Origin: Eurosta solidaginis
Lineage: Eukaryota; Arthropoda; Insecta; Diptera; Tephritidae
NCBI RefSeq assembly: GCF_040869045.1
Contig: NC_090322.1
Span: 274,314,662 to 274,378,661 of the forward strand
Direction of reading: 5' to 3'
Length of the DNA stretch: 64,000 nt
The notes under the pieces: model-generated
What the model saw: only the letters and a program-made list of their open reading frames with translations
Told to the model about the DNA's origin: nothing
The model's database searches: none
Part shown: in pieces, positions 34,844 to 45,995 of the stretch
Numbering within the stretch: position 1 is the first letter of the stretch
Layout of the letters: each line of letters opens with the position of its first letter
Translations under genes and position numbers: made by a program

Positions 34844-35706
34844 GGAGCTCCTTTAATAAAATTCAGTCTATCCTAGTTTTACAAAAATTCGTTATTCGTA
34901 AAATATCTAATGTAAATCGACTGCATCCCTCAAGAGAGCTTTTTAGAGGTCTAGAGATTCTTCCAATAAGAAACCTTTATTATTTTAAAGTTTTAAAAAT
35001 CTTTTTCATTAGGTGTGGTTATCTGCAGAGTATGAGGTCGGAAACTTATAACCTTAGGATAAACTTTCATCCTACAGTTATTGTACCTCCTTCCAGAACC
35101 ACACACTAAACAAAGTTTTATACAATGGTATCCAGGAAACTCTTCAACATACTACCCTCCGAAATTCGGGTCATGAGTAATATTCTACAATTTACAAAAT
35201 GTGTGAAATCCTTTCTTCTGAGGTTCTCACATAATGAAATCGAGGTTTTGCTACGACCTATTCAATAAGCAGCTTAATAACAGAGACTAAAAGAAAATAA
35301 AAGTAGTAACTTTCTTTACTTTATTTTATATACCTACACCATTATTTTTCTTTTACTTACTTTTAGCTTTTCCACAGTAGCATCTTGTAATTAGGCTAAA
35401 AATCATATGTAGGTTTTAAAAAAAATTATAACTTAATTTCAATATTTAGCAGTCACCCCACTGCACTAATATTTCAATATTTTTGATAGATATGACATTT
35501 GTCACTATGTTAAGATTAACATAAAAAATGTCTTACCTTTTTCTTATATCTACACGGTCTCATACACATATGATGCATTCGTTAGTTTATACTTCATAAT
35601 GTTAAACTTTTTTATTTTTATTTTGCTTTTGTAACTTTGCTACATATGTAAATAGATAGGTATAAGAAAAATGCTCAATAAAAATGAAAATGAAATAAAA
35701 TGAAAA
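32790..35706 (+). pseudogene. CR1/jockey-type LINE, 5'-truncated and frameshifted
   Basis: A LINE ORF2 in pieces. It starts in the endonuclease C-terminus (32795-33205: YLNEPTRISSGTCLDHIF and NITDHSMTGVKIGF). Next is the reverse transcriptase fingers/palm (33321-34103: NNYRPISLVPSISKVFEKAL, KFGFRANRSTEDALLDF), then a palm with VDITKAFDTVDH, GVPQGSVLGPVLF and catalytic FADDLAIAY (34060-34516). The thumb/C-terminus is at 34548-35109 (RYLGVTVDQKMNW, VIRKISNVNRLHPSRELF). Frameshifts occur at an A run near 33196 and a T run near 34058, with others near 34530. A run of 29 G sits inside the C-terminal region. The 3' end is A-rich with AATAAAA near 35678-35706. 35707-36152 is AT-rich and unassigned. 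Confidence 0.8.
34813..34841. repeat. Run of 29 consecutive G in a LINE frame
   Basis: The sequence changes from GGGGTGGGA into 29 uninterrupted G and then GTTGGAGCTCC-like LINE sequence. The surrounding LINE protein matches family spacing without a Gly block, so the tract is extra. It could be real slippage, but poly-G of this kind is also a common short-read or gap-filling artefact. Confidence 0.9.
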
Positions 35707-36152
35707 TTTAAGTAGGTTTGGATTGCCCTACGGAGAGAACAAATTCTTAAGTCAACATAACAAAACGCCGGTATATTTGTCTTAAAACCTAAAATACGTA
35801 GATATGAATGTACACATATATGTATGTTTGTGAGTATGTTCATTTGTAAAACTGTATAGTAGGCGAAAGATAATTTAATTATGCTTAATTCCAAATACGA
35901 ACGTATATACATATGTCGCTCCTAATTATAACTATACCGGAGCACCAACAAAGTAAAATTTCCTTAACATTTATAGACTACGTATGTACATACATACATA
36001 TGTATTTACTAGGGATCAAAGCAGTAGCTTATAACTTATTGATGAATGATATTTTGATGACAAATCAACCTCTGAGGGGGCGTATCAGCCATGTCGCTCA
36101 ATTACATAGATATATTATGTATTAAATTTCCGCCCATTTATTTATGTTTCAG

Positions 36153-36571
36153 TTGTTGTTGTTGTTGTTGTAGCGATAAGGTTGCTCCCCGAAGGCTTTG
36201 GGGAGTGTTATCGATGTGATGGTCCTTTTCCGGATACAGATCCGGTACGCTCCGGTACCATAGCACCATTAAGGTGCTAGCCCGACCATCTCGGGAACGA
36301 TTTATGTGGCCACATTAAACCTTCATGCCATTCCCTCCCTCCCCACCCCGAAGTTCCATGAGCAGCTTGGGGTCGCCAGAGCCTCGTCTGTTAGTGAAAC
36401 AGGATTCGCCGCGGATAGGTGAGGTTGACAATTGGGTTTGGAGAAGCTATATATTGCGCTGGCAACCTGAAGGGTTGCGCTACACAGCCCCTTCAATCTG
36501 GTATTTTAGTCGCCTCTTACGACAGGCATACCTACCGCGGGTATATTCTGATCCCCTAACCCGCTGGGGGA
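36153..36571 (-). mobile_element. (CAA)-tailed SINE, copy 3 (full length)
   Basis: About 419 bp between duplications TTATGTTTCAG (36142-36152 and 36572-36582). On the minus strand it starts CCCCCAGCGGGTTAGGGG and ends with five CAA units. It is the most complete of the four copies and includes a TAGCACCTTAATGGTGCTA palindrome (36262-36280) that copy 1 lacks. Confidence 0.88.
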
Positions 36572-36595
36572 TTATGTTTCAGTAAAAGTCTAAGT

Positions 36596-37015
36596 CAGCG
36601 GTCGATTGCAAATACGCGTCCGAAAATATCGGGATAGATGTCGAACAATGCGAATTGACCTCGACAAAGGCGGAAAATAATGTGGACTCTCGGCAGATTT
36701 TTGCAGGTGTAGTTGAAAATTTTCATGTGGTTGTTGTAATTTTGTTGTATAGACGAAAAAAAAGTGTTCAAAGGTATTTTGCATAAATTTAATCAGCCCA
36801 TTTATTATAGGCGCGGCCGAAGGCTGCCAATTCCAAAATAATGGTCTGCGCAAAAGTACTATGGATCTCATCCCCTGTTCCCCAAGTGCTCTGTGGTCAT
36901 TTTTCGGGTTTTCGAGAATATCTTTTAATAGCCGAAAAATTTTTTATTTCCGCCTTCGTCGTCTTGATTGTGTCATTTGACAACTCTCCCCACCCGTATT
37001 AGCAGTCGACCGCTG
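36596..37015. mobile_element. hAT-like MITE in Snx27 intron 2 (420 bp)
   Basis: Ends CAGCGGTCGATTGCAAATAC and, from the right, CAGCGGTCGACTGCTAATAC. The 8-bp flanks GTCTAAGT and TTCTAGAC agree at only about half the positions, so the duplication is weak. It shares TIR sequence with the element at 54787-55249 and the CGGCCGAAGGC core with 18878-19294. It ends about 155 bp beyond the splice donor of Snx27 exon 2. Confidence 0.65.
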
Positions 37016-37170
37016 TTCTAGACTTTTGCCTACATATGTTTCTCCGAAAACAAGTTTTGACAGATGGGTATTTCCAATGCTTTAGTGTACTACATAAGAT
37101 AACAGGAAACCAAGTTTTCTTGATTTCTGAAGTTGAAGGGTCATCTAGTTTCACCCTTAATCATACTTAC

Positions 37171-37590
37171 ACCTCTAGTATTCGATCTCCTTTCTTTATT
37201 CCAGCTTTTTCTGCTGCTCCATTTTCTAAAACTGCGCTAACATGTTGTAGCGGAGCATACAATTCACCATTTATTGAGCGAAGTTGCCCACCCTCGGAAA
37301 CTTGCCCACGAACATTGAAACCAAAGCCTGTAATCAAAAGTAAAAAGAAAATCGATAAATTGGCTTTTTGTTTTATTTAAAATCTTAATATTAAATCTTC
37401 AGCACCGTTTAAATGCTTGTTATAGTTTTAAGAATCCATATATTTTGCTTATACATAAATAATAAAAAAGCTTATCACCAAATTTATTATAATACATCAC
37501 TCAAATTTTACCTGTTTCCGTTTTGTATATATGTACAACTCGCGGACCACTTTGCGCTGCAGAATCGCTGCCAACTCCACCGCCACTCAT
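37171..37590 (-). CDS. Snx27: Sorting nexin 27 orthologue, exons 1 and 2 (PDZ domain)
   Basis: SNX27 is an endosomal adaptor that recycles receptors with the retromer; its N-terminal PDZ domain binds cargo tails. Exon 1 runs from ATG at 37590 to 37512 (79 nt, [16 protein letters not shown] then [10 protein letters not shown]) and ends at a GTAAAA donor. Exon 2 runs 37327-37171 (157 nt), after a TTTTGATTACAG acceptor, and ends at a GTAAGT donor. Spliced in phase across a Gly codon, it gives the PDZ start with [40 protein letters not shown] and [12 protein letters not shown], near-identical to the animal SNX27 PDZ carboxylate-binding region. Intron 1 is 184 bp. The rest of the PDZ, the PX and FERM-like domains would lie at lower coordinates; I could not find them, so intron 2 probably exceeds 30 kb or runs out of the window. 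No premature stop is present. Confidence 0.9.
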
Positions 37591-38347
37591 AATTAATCCT
37601 TCAACTGTTGAGTTTAAAACTCTGGTTTTTTTTCTAAATTTAAATCCGTTTTTTGATATTTCTGTTTTCATAAAATTTATTTGCGTAACTTTTTTTCCCT
37701 GGCCACGTCCTTAATTGTTGCCCGTTGAGATGAACTCTACAGCCCATAAGTAGGGAAATACTCAGTTCCTGTAAATCCGGCTAAATCAATTGTTCCTGTT
37801 TTATTATAGTCACTTTTCAGAATTAATAATTAATTAAAAATGTATTATTTCACTTTCAGCAGCGAACAAAAATATATGAGAAAATAAAATCAGACTACCC
37901 AAAAGTGCATTGTAAATTTTACCAAGTAGCGCAACTAACAGCTGATCGGCGAAAATTCGCACATTCACACGCACAGTTCTCGACTCAATTTCAAACAAAA
38001 ACTTTGGATTAAATAATTTGAGTTAAATAACTCAAATTTTAAAGTGAGATAATCCTTACGAATTTATGTATATACAATATATAAGCCGTTTTTGTTGTTA
38101 TTAAAACAATAGTTTTATTTTTATTAAAGCTCTTATCTTTTTTTTTTTAACCTTGAAAAATCTCCGAACACCATTCCTTCATTATATGACATTCGACTGC
38201 CTAGTCCACTGCCTTCCACTCTATTCGCAACATAACCTCTACTAAAGCTGCCAAACTATATAGTAAACAATGCAAAAGTGGCTGCCAGCTGCGACGGTGA
38301 CAACATCCTTGCCATATTTTAATGCGAAGCATCTGTCATGCAATGTT
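37591..38347 (-). promoter_or_regulatory. Region upstream of Snx27: probable 5' UTR and promoter
   Basis: AT-rich DNA directly upstream of the Snx27 start codon, so the 5' UTR and promoter should be here, but I see no unambiguous TATA box or initiator. The part 37919-38260 has similarity to the small repeat at 27575-27809 (CAAGTAGCGCAACTAACAGC and a GGAAGGCAGT word), so a repeat lies close to the promoter. Confidence 0.35.
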
Positions 38348-38351
38348 TTAA

Positions 38352-39457
38352 GGGCCCGTTGCTGATACTTAGCATAGACTTGACTTGACTTGGTGTTAAC
38401 TTGTAACTTAGCCACGATTATACTCCACTTACATAGAAAATCAAAATTCAACAGGCTTCTAATGGCCCATTACTGATACTTAGCATAGACTTGACTTGAC
38501 TTGAGAACTGTCACTTACAGTTCTGTTAAATGAACATTGCATGTTACTGATTACTCAAAACTTAGCAACACTTAACTTGACTTAGGCAAGGTGCACATGA
38601 GGCTACGCGTCATAGACGCTGCAGGCGAAATTTGTACGCTTTGATGCCGAACACATGTATTTAAATGGAGAGCTGCATACGAGGCGTCAGCTGCATGAAA
38701 GCGACAAAGCACAAAATTTTCGTGTAGCTCAGCGTACAGCAATGTTGGTCGCTGAGCGTACGTACGCTTGAAAAAAAGGAAGAACAAGATGTTTGTTTAC
38801 ATTTTTTTGTATGCAAATTTGTGTAATTAGTTAAAAAATGTTACTTTAGTTAATGAAAGTGCGTGAAAGGTATATTACCACAGCAAAAAAGAGTATTAAA
38901 CACCACAATAGCTTGGTTAGACATTGTTGAAGCGTTTAAAAGGCTAAAAAGTGTTGGAAACTAGAAATCACCCTTTTCTCTAGTCCGCGGTGGTTTAAAA
39001 TTGCCCTTCATAATTTACAAAGGCACGGGGATGCAAACAACGTTTAATACCTATTTCCTTTGGTTTCGGGGACGAATAGAGATGAAGAAATTTAATTTTT
39101 TTTATTTTTTTTCATTAATTGTTTGCTTTTTGTAGCGACGCTCGAAAGTAGCTTCGTGTGCAGATCTTGAGGCGTAGAGAAATTGTAGCTATATGAAATA
39201 TCTTGTACGCGTCTATTACGCGTAGCCTTGTGTGCACCTTGCCTTAGAAGTCTGTTGAATTTTGATTTTCTAAGTGATTTTTACATTTTGAGATGCCATT
39301 TGTTTGTTTCCATTTCATTTTAAGATTTTGTCACACAAATTGGCATTTATTGAATATGATGCCACATTGTATGCGCTAAGTGGAGTATAATCGTGGCTAA
39401 GTTGCCTAGTTTACGCCAAGTGAAGTCAAGTCTATGCTAAGTATCAGTAATGGGCCC
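38352..39457. mobile_element. GGGCCC-TIR element flanked by TTAA
   Basis: Inverted ends of about 80 bp start GGGCCCGTTGCTGATACTTA on the left and GGGCCCATTACTGATACTTA from the right, and continue through TAGCATAGACTTGACTT to CCACGATTATACTCCACTTA. Both sides carry TTAA (38348-38351 and 39458-39461), the piggyBac-type duplication, though it could also be part of the TIR. A second left end of the same family starts at 38465, and its matching right end lies outside this element, giving an interleaved structure. No transposase seen. Confidence 0.65.
38585..39243. mobile_element. TIR element with TTA duplication (659 bp)
   Basis: Ends GGCAAGGTGCACATGAGGCT and, from the right, GGCAAGGTGCACACAAGGCT, continuing ACGCGT(C/A)ATAGACGC. 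Flanks TTA (38582-38584 and 39244-39246). PIF/Harbinger-like by duplication. Nested in the GGGCCC-TIR element. No protein recognised. Confidence 0.8.
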
Positions 39458-39471
39458 TTAAGTCAATTTAA

Positions 39472-40292
39472 CACCCCTATTATGAACTCATACGATACAC
39501 GATAAACGCTTGCAATCTGTTATACCATATTATGAAATAAATGCTAGCGTGTGAAACCCGATCGTTAGCGTTTATCGTTTATCGTGGTATTGCCATACGC
39601 TAACTATCGCATCAACTGTTCAATTTTCTACGCTAGCCATCGTTGATAAATTTTTGCACGATACGTTGGGAGCTATTTAAATAAAAGTAAATATAAAATT
39701 ATTACAAAATCTAAAGGACCCAACTAAAGCCTCATTCCCAACACTCTGTTGCAACACCCTGGGCAAGAAGCCTTAAAGTGGCACAAACCTTCAAAATATT
39801 TGGGATGGATGACCTATTTTTACGGGCGCGCAAACTGCCTTCTTTTTCTGTTAAGACATACTCTAACATCAATTTTGTTTATTAAACTTTTTCTTTACTT
39901 TTAGTATGTCAGGGACTTACAGTGTAGAGTTCATTTCAAGAAAATTGGAAGCATCTCTCAATTTTCTTATTTCTATGGCATCTATGCAAGTTTCGTCAAT
40001 TTGTTCATTTGAGTTTATATAAAAGGTAACAGAGGTTGCACAAAACATTTTATTATTACAGCTTTTAAAAACTTTTGCCACTTTCACGTACAAGATAAAT
40101 GAATTGTTAGTATTTACGTTTTGTTTTGCTATCTGTTTCGTATAGATTCACAAAAATTTGTAAACAAAACTCTACTGTCATTCACAATAGTACATCTATC
40201 GGGCGTGTGGAAATCGCAATATGAAAGCTAATTTTTTACGATACGCTAGCAAGCGTTTATCGTCTATCGTATAAAAACTCATAATAGGGGTG
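39472..40292. mobile_element. TIR element with TAA duplication (821 bp)
   Basis: Ends CACCCCTATTATGAACTCAT and, from the right, CACCCCTATTATGAGTTTTT, then a shared GATAAACGCTTGC block. Flanks TAA (39469-39471 and 40293-40295). CGATAAACG/CGTTTATCG words recur near both ends. PIF/Harbinger-like by duplication. No transposase recognised. Confidence 0.82.
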
Positions 40293-40327
40293 TAAGTGTT
40301 GCTAAGTTTTGAGTAATCAGTAACATG

Positions 40328-42934
40328 TATGAGGTGGGTTTTGTCTAAGGCTGGGGTAGCGCTCAGTCAATCCAGAGTCGAGTAAAGGTCCCACAAACCC
40401 CTACTGAATAAATACACAATGTTTATGTGTTACGAACACACGCACACACGGCTGAAGATATTAGGCGGACAGCAGCTTTCCGTCGCAAGATGGCGAGGGG
40501 GCGGAGCGTCGACTAACGGTCGTTGCAGTAGAGGAGGTTCGGTAGGGCGGCTGAACGGTCGGGTAACGGACGGACTGGTACGGCGGTACGGAAGCAGCGG
40601 CGGGATAGAAGCAACGGCTTAACTGCGGTAGGATGGCAAGCGGCCAACGGTCGTCGTCGCAGTGGCGGGACGGATGCAGCGGCTTAACGGCGGTAGGATG
40701 GCGGACGGCCAACGGACGTCGTAGCAACGGCGTGACGGATGCAGTGGCTTAACGGCGGTAGGATGGCGGACGGCCAACGGACGTCGTAGCAGCGGCGTGA
40801 CGGATGCAGCGGCTTAACGGCGGTAGGATGGCGGACGGCCAACGGACGTCGTAGCAGCGGCGTGACGGGTGCAGCGGCCTAATGGCGGTAGGATGGCGAG
40901 CGGCCAACGGTCGTCGTAGCAGCGGCGGCACCAGAGGGGCGACGATGCGGCGGCAGCGGCGGTGGGCTACGGAGCGCGTACCAGGGCCGTGGTGAGAGGG
41001 GATGGTAGGGAGGGTAGGGCGGCTGAACGGTCGGGTAACGGACGGACTGGTACGTCGGTACGGAAGCAGCGGCGGGATAGAAGCAACGGCTTAACTGCGG
41101 TGGGATTGCAAGCGGCCAACGGTCGTCGTCGCAGCGGCACCAGAGGGGCGACGATGCGGCGGCAGCGGCGGGTCGGGTAACGGACGGACTGGTACAGCGG
41201 TACGGAAGCAGCGGCGGGATAGAAGCACGGGTTAACTGCGGTAGGATGGCAAGCGGCCAACGGTCGTCGTCGCAGTGGCGGGACGGATGCAGCGGATTAA
41301 CGGCGGTAGGATGGCGGACGGCGAACGGACGTCGTAGCAGCGGCGTGACGGATGCAGCGGCTTAACGGCGGTAGGATGGCGGACGGCCAACGGACGTCGT
41401 AGCAGCGGCGTGACGGATGCAGCGGCTTAACGGCGGTAGGATGGCGGACGACCAACGGACCTCGTAACAGCGGCGTGACGGATGCAGCGGCTTAACGGCG
41501 GTAGGATGGCGGACGGCCAACGGACGTCGTAGCAGCGGCCTAACGGCGGTAGGATGGCGAGCGGCCAACGGTCGTCGTAGCAGCGGCGGCACCAGAGGGG
41601 CGACGATGCGGCGGCAGCGGCGGTGGGCTACGGAGCGCGTACCAGGGCCGTGGTGATAGGGGAGATGGGCTGGTGACGGGGTTTACCTGGACAGCGGCTG
41701 CGTGTTCCGGGCGGGATAGGATGGGCGTACCAGCGGACTTGTATTGGTCGGTCGGTCGGCTTCGGCAGGATCGGGCTGATCGAACGTCTTCGGCAGGCTC
41801 GGTAATCGGCGGGGTCAGTCACCTGCGGGAGAAACTGCGAGGACTCGGGTTAGTGCTGGTTTCACCGCTGGACACCCCCGCCTCCCTACTTGCACAATAG
41901 TAGAAGGTGCGTCAGGGGGGTGGGGTTGTACCAGCCGAGACGCCGTGGGTCGACCCGTGGCGGAGGGGAAGTTCACCTTAATGGCACAGCGGTAGCCCCT
42001 TGTGCGCACGCATCGGTCACGGCCGAAACCAGAGCTGTGGAGAGGGGGTCGTGCGATCGTTCGGGCGGCGAGTCACTCCTTACCAGACCAGGACGACGGA
42101 GGGAAGGGTAGTCCGAAGACACCACTCGCGTCATCCTGGTGCAGCAGGGGGTGACTCGTGCCACGGCCGCACCCTCTTCTCCCCAGCTAACTAGAGGGAG
42201 TGGTTCCTCCGCTCCGGCCAGCCTACTAAAATCAGAGCTGAGGGGGGAGGGGGTTATTTGGTCATTAAGGCAGCGGGGCGCTCAACACCGAGGTGGGCGA
42301 CGGAGGGAAGGATAGTCCGAAGACACCACTCGCGTCGTCCAGCCCAGGTGAAGGGTGACTCGCGCCATGACAGCGCCCCTTCCGCTCAGTCCGAGCCGCG
42401 GGGGAGGGGGGTTATTTGGTCATTAAGGCAGCGGGCCACTCAACACCAGGGTGGGCGACGGAGGGAAGGATAGTCCGAAGACACCACTCGCGTCGTCCAA
42501 CTCTGGTGGAGGGTGACCCGCGCCATGACAGCGCCCCCTTCCACTCGGCTAGCTAGCCGGAGTGGCAATTTTGTCTTTAAAAAGACAACCACTCCCGCTG
42601 GCTCACCTGCGAGGCATGAATTGCAAAAATACAAATTCAATGTTTATATGGGTGGTGCCGCAAACTGGTTGAGAATTCAATGCACCATTATTGTGGTTTT
42701 CATTGGTTTGCTATTTAGTAGTTGTTGGCTACGCTATAAAACAATAAGTACAAGTGGTTTTTGGCCATGCTATAGAAACTGGTTGAGAAGTCAACGCACC
42801 ATTATTGTGCTTTTTCATTGGTTTGCAATTTAGTAGTTGTTGAATATGCTATAGAAAAATAAGTACAGGGAGGTTCAGGTTTAGGTGAATAAGGAAATAC
42901 AGGGGGAGTTACGTTATTATAACGCTACGTTACA
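40328..42934 (-). repeat. 3' LTR, 2607 bp, expanded
   Basis: On the minus strand it starts TGTAACGTAGCGTT and ends in CCCACCTCATA. It matches the 5' LTR along its whole length but is 758 bp longer, because the GC-rich tandem region (about 40540-41630) has more units and a duplicated larger block. Confidence 0.92.
40600..41630. repeat. 65-bp GC-rich minisatellite in the 3' LTR
   Basis: GGTAGGATGG recurs at 40692, 40757, 40822 and 40887, 65 bp apart, and again in a second group between about 41240 and 41550. Units contain CGGACGGCCAACGGACGTCG and GTAGCAGCGGCGTGACGG. A larger block (GGGCGGCTGAACGGTCGGGT onward) is present at about 40548 and again at 41017, so the array grew by a higher-order duplication. 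Short open frames here are by-products of GC-rich repeats. Confidence 0.9.
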
Positions 42935-42950
42935 GTCCCCATCCCACTTC
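42935..42950 (-). promoter_or_regulatory. Polypurine tract of the gypsy element
   Basis: On the minus strand GAAGTGGGATGGGGAC directly precedes the 3' LTR start TGTAACG. Purine-rich tracts at this position prime plus-strand DNA synthesis in LTR retrotransposons. Confidence 0.75.
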
Positions 42951-43301
42951 GGTTGACGGAAAGCTGCGGTGGGGAAAGATGGATCTCCAGGCATGGCCTA
43001 GGTCTTATGCCGGTGTACATGTGGGCGAAGCACTTTATTTAAAGAAATTATTTTTTTCAAAAATATACAGAGTCATTCCACTTATATCTAACAGAGTTAA
43101 TGTTATTGTAATTGTTCTAACAAAGTATTGTTTTTTTTATTAAAAAAAAAAATGTTCCACTGTTTTGGTTTTTTTTTTTTGTTTTTTGAAAAATAATTCA
43201 CAATTCATTTCTGTTTTAAGTCTAAAAAGTTTTTGTTTTTTTGCTGTTTTCGACTCATTGTTGGACGGTTTGATTCCTGCAATGAGTAAGCAAAACGGGG
43301 G

Positions 43302-44540
43302 TTAGAATTCGTACGGCTTTAAATCTTGCAAGTGCGCTTGTTGTCGCTTTGTTTGCTCCGGGTGGCCTAATTTCACGGTGTTCGTGGAAACATATTCCAT
43401 CACCAAGTACGGGCCGGAAAATTTTGGTGCTAACTTCTGGGCAAATTTGTCGGCCGCGGATGAGAGTGGATGGTCCCTTTTCATCACCTGCTCGCCTATG
43501 CGTGGCTTCCATTGCCGTCTGCGTAAGTCGTAGTATTTTTTCTGTTGCTTTGAAGCTTTGGCTAGGTGCCCTTTTATCTCGTCCCATAACTTTGTGATGG
43601 ACGGTGGTACGGTTGGTGGCTCTGCTGGTACTGCTCCCTCCGTGCGCACTTGCTGCGGTGCTGTAAGGTCTCTACCGAAGTTTATTTCTGCTGCTGATGC
43701 TGTTGTCGATTCGTGGCTAGCCGTGTTTATCGCGAATGCTATTTGCGGAATCTCCTGGTCCCAGGTGCGGTGGTCGTCCTTGCATCGCTGAGCTATCATG
43801 GTTTTCACGACTCGGTTGGTTCGCTCGGTGCGGTTTTCGTGCGGGGCGTAAGCTGCCGTAAACTTGTGATCGACGCGGTGGTCGTTCAAAAACGCTGCTA
43901 ATGCCTTCCCGACGAATTGTTTGCCATTGTCGGTGAGGAAGGTTTTCGGGCAGCCAAATCGGTATATGACTCTTTCTTTGAGTGCTATGATTACGCTTGT
44001 CGTTGTCGCTTGGCGCACTGGGATCAACTCCACCCACTTGGAGAATTTATCCACCATGACGAGGAGACAAGTATTTCCTTGCTTGGAACGGGGCAATGGT
44101 CCCACGAAGTCAGCGGTTACTATTTCCCACGGTCGTGATGATTGCATAGTTGCCATCAATCCTGCTGGGCGTCTTTGCTCGACTATGAATTCTGCGCATC
44201 TGATACACTTCCGTACGTGTTTGAGAACATCGCGGAACATCCCGGGCTAGTAATATTTCTGTTGTGCTCTCTTAAGCGTCTTCTTCACCCCGAGATGTTC
44301 GGCGGCGGCGGCGTCGTGGACTTCTTGTAGTACGTCCTTTCGTCGGTCGGCTGGGATGCACAGCTTCCATTGCGGTGACCGCGAAAGTTGATTTCTCGGG
44401 GAAATGTGGCGGAAGAGTCGGTTATCGACGATCTGGTAATCTGGATGTGCTTGCGGTTTTTCCCGCAACTGTCTTGCTTTCCTCTCGTGCCAGTCGTTTG
44501 TTCCGTTGGTTATGGTGTACAAAATGTCGTCATCGGCGTG
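43302..44540 (-). pseudogene. Gypsy integrase with in-frame stop
   Basis: The zinc-binding part (44540-44247) has HDAAAAEHLGVKKTL for the two histidines. The cysteine pair KCIRC follows in the next frame segment (44240 onward), in the same frame. The catalytic core shows TADFVGPLPRS, FLTDNGKQF and a glutamate in APHENRTERTNR, fitting D,D-35-E. A C-terminal region with WKPRIGEQV and KFSGPYLV precedes the stop at 43302. A TAG (44241-44246 region) stands at a position normally Trp in this family, right before PGMF, and a TAA near 44541 separates the domain from RNase H. The rest of the frame is open. The integrase would insert the cDNA at the 4-bp staggered target. Confidence 0.85.
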
Positions 44541-44994
44541 TTATAGCGGGCAGCGGGAGAGCGCGTCGGCTACCACGTTCTGTGCTCCTTTCCGGTATTC
44601 TATCTCGAAATTATATTGTTGTAATTCCAGTGCCCATCTTGCCAGACGTCCAGAGGGGTTTTGGGGCGAGTGCAGCCATTTTAGTGAGTGGTGGTCGGTG
44701 ATGACGGTGAAGTGATACCCCTCCAGGTACGGTCTCATCTTACGGATACCCCATAGCACGGCGAGGCATTCCTGTTCGGTGGCCGAGTATCGCTTTTCCA
44801 GCTGGGTTAGGCTTCGGCTGGCGTAAGCTACTACGTTCTCGTGGTCGGAATGGCGTTGATAGAGCACGACGCCCAGGCCCTCTCCGCTCGCGTCGGTCTG
44901 GAGAAAAAACTGTCGAGAGAAGTTCGGACAACAAAGTATTGGCGCGCTGGAAAGCTTATCCTTGAGTGCTTTGAAAGCGTGATTTTGTTGCGCC
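44541..44994 (-). pseudogene. Gypsy RNase H domain, flanked by in-frame stops
   Basis: The frame is continuous with the reverse transcriptase but two adjacent stops (TGA TAG just after VWK) precede it. It contains [43 protein letters not shown] and [10 protein letters not shown], and ends at ADALSRCPL. These are standard RNase H/connection motifs of Ty3/gypsy pol, used to remove the RNA template. All catalytic-type acidic residues I can locate (D in TDAS, E in TEQE, D in TDHH) are present. Confidence 0.85.
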
Positions 44995-45995
44995 TATCAT
45001 TTCCAGACTTGTCCCTTTTTCAGCAGTTGGTTAAGCGGCGCGGCGAGCGTAGAGAAGTCTGCCACGAAGCGGCGGTACCAAGACGCGAGTCCAAGAAAAC
45101 GGCGGAGCTCTTTGAGCGTTTTCGGTGCGGGCATCTCCTGTACAGCGGATACTTTTTCTGGATCGGTGTGAATTCCTTTCGAACTGATGATGTGTCCTAG
45201 GTAATGGAGTTGTTGCTGGACCAAGCTGCACTTTTCGAAGTTTACTTGCATCTTGTGTCTTTGTAGGCGCTCGAACACTTCCCTCAGGATCGCCAAGTGT
45301 TCTGCGAAGGTATCTCCCAATACGATGATATCGTCCAGGTAGGCGAAAACTTTTGGTTGGAGTTCGGGCCCAAGTATCGAATCCAGAGCGCGTTGAAAGG
45401 TAGACGGGGCAGAGTGTAGGCCAAATGGCATGACTTTCCACTGGAACAATCCCCTGCCAGGAACTGTAAATGCGGTGTATGGGCGAGATGCTCTGGCGAG
45501 CGGGATCTGCCAGTAGCCGTTCTTCAAGTCAATAGTAGAAATGAATTTCGCCTCTTTCAGCTGGTCGAGAATGGCTCCAATTTGCGGCAACGGGTAAGCG
45601 TCTGGTTCGCTGGCGGCGTTGAGCTGACGGTAATCTATGCACATCCCCCACGTGCCGTGTTTTTTGCGGACTAGAACGATTGGCGAGCTGTACGCGCTTC
45701 GTGATGGTTCTATTCTTCCTCCTGCTAATAACTCGTCTACCTCTTCGTTCATGACTTGTTGCATGGCCGGGTTGCGGGGGTAGTATCGTTGCATCAGCGG
45801 TCGGTTGTGTTTGAGGCGAATCGTATGCTCGGCTGCAGTGCTTGGTCCGATGATTTCGCCAAACTGCTTTTGGTGATGCGCCAGGAAGTTTCCCAGTTCC
45901 GTGTTTTGTTCGTCGCTCAGGTGTTCTCGGCTCGTCTCTGAACATAGCGTATCCAGTTCGGGTGCTCTCTTGGTCACGGTGGCCGCTGACCATCC
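44995..45995 (-). pseudogene. Gypsy reverse transcriptase domain
   Basis: The open frame extends 46142-44997, but only the part below about 45995 is in the true pol sense. Above this the real frame is the protease one. It includes PSRSAYSSPIVLVRKKHG, CIDYRQLN, STIDLKNGYWQI, TAFTVPGRGLFQWKVMPFGL, the catalytic FAYLDDIIV, LHYLGHIIS and LRRFLGLASWYRRFV, all as in gypsy-type reverse transcriptase. The catalytic YLDD is intact. The switch from protease to this frame needs a -1 shift near 45975-45995. The frame ends in the double stop after VWK. The domain copies genomic RNA into cDNA. Confidence 0.88.

Noticed and set aside
37036..37380. Plus-strand open frame of 114 codons
   Set aside because: It is the antisense shadow of Snx27 exon 2, which has splice sites and conserved PDZ sequence on the minus strand.
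40419..42833. Many open frames on both strands in the GC-rich LTR (and the equivalents at 47498-49154)
   Set aside because: They follow the 65-bp repeat and high GC content, run in several frames at once and contain no recognisable domain. They lie in LTRs, not coding DNA.
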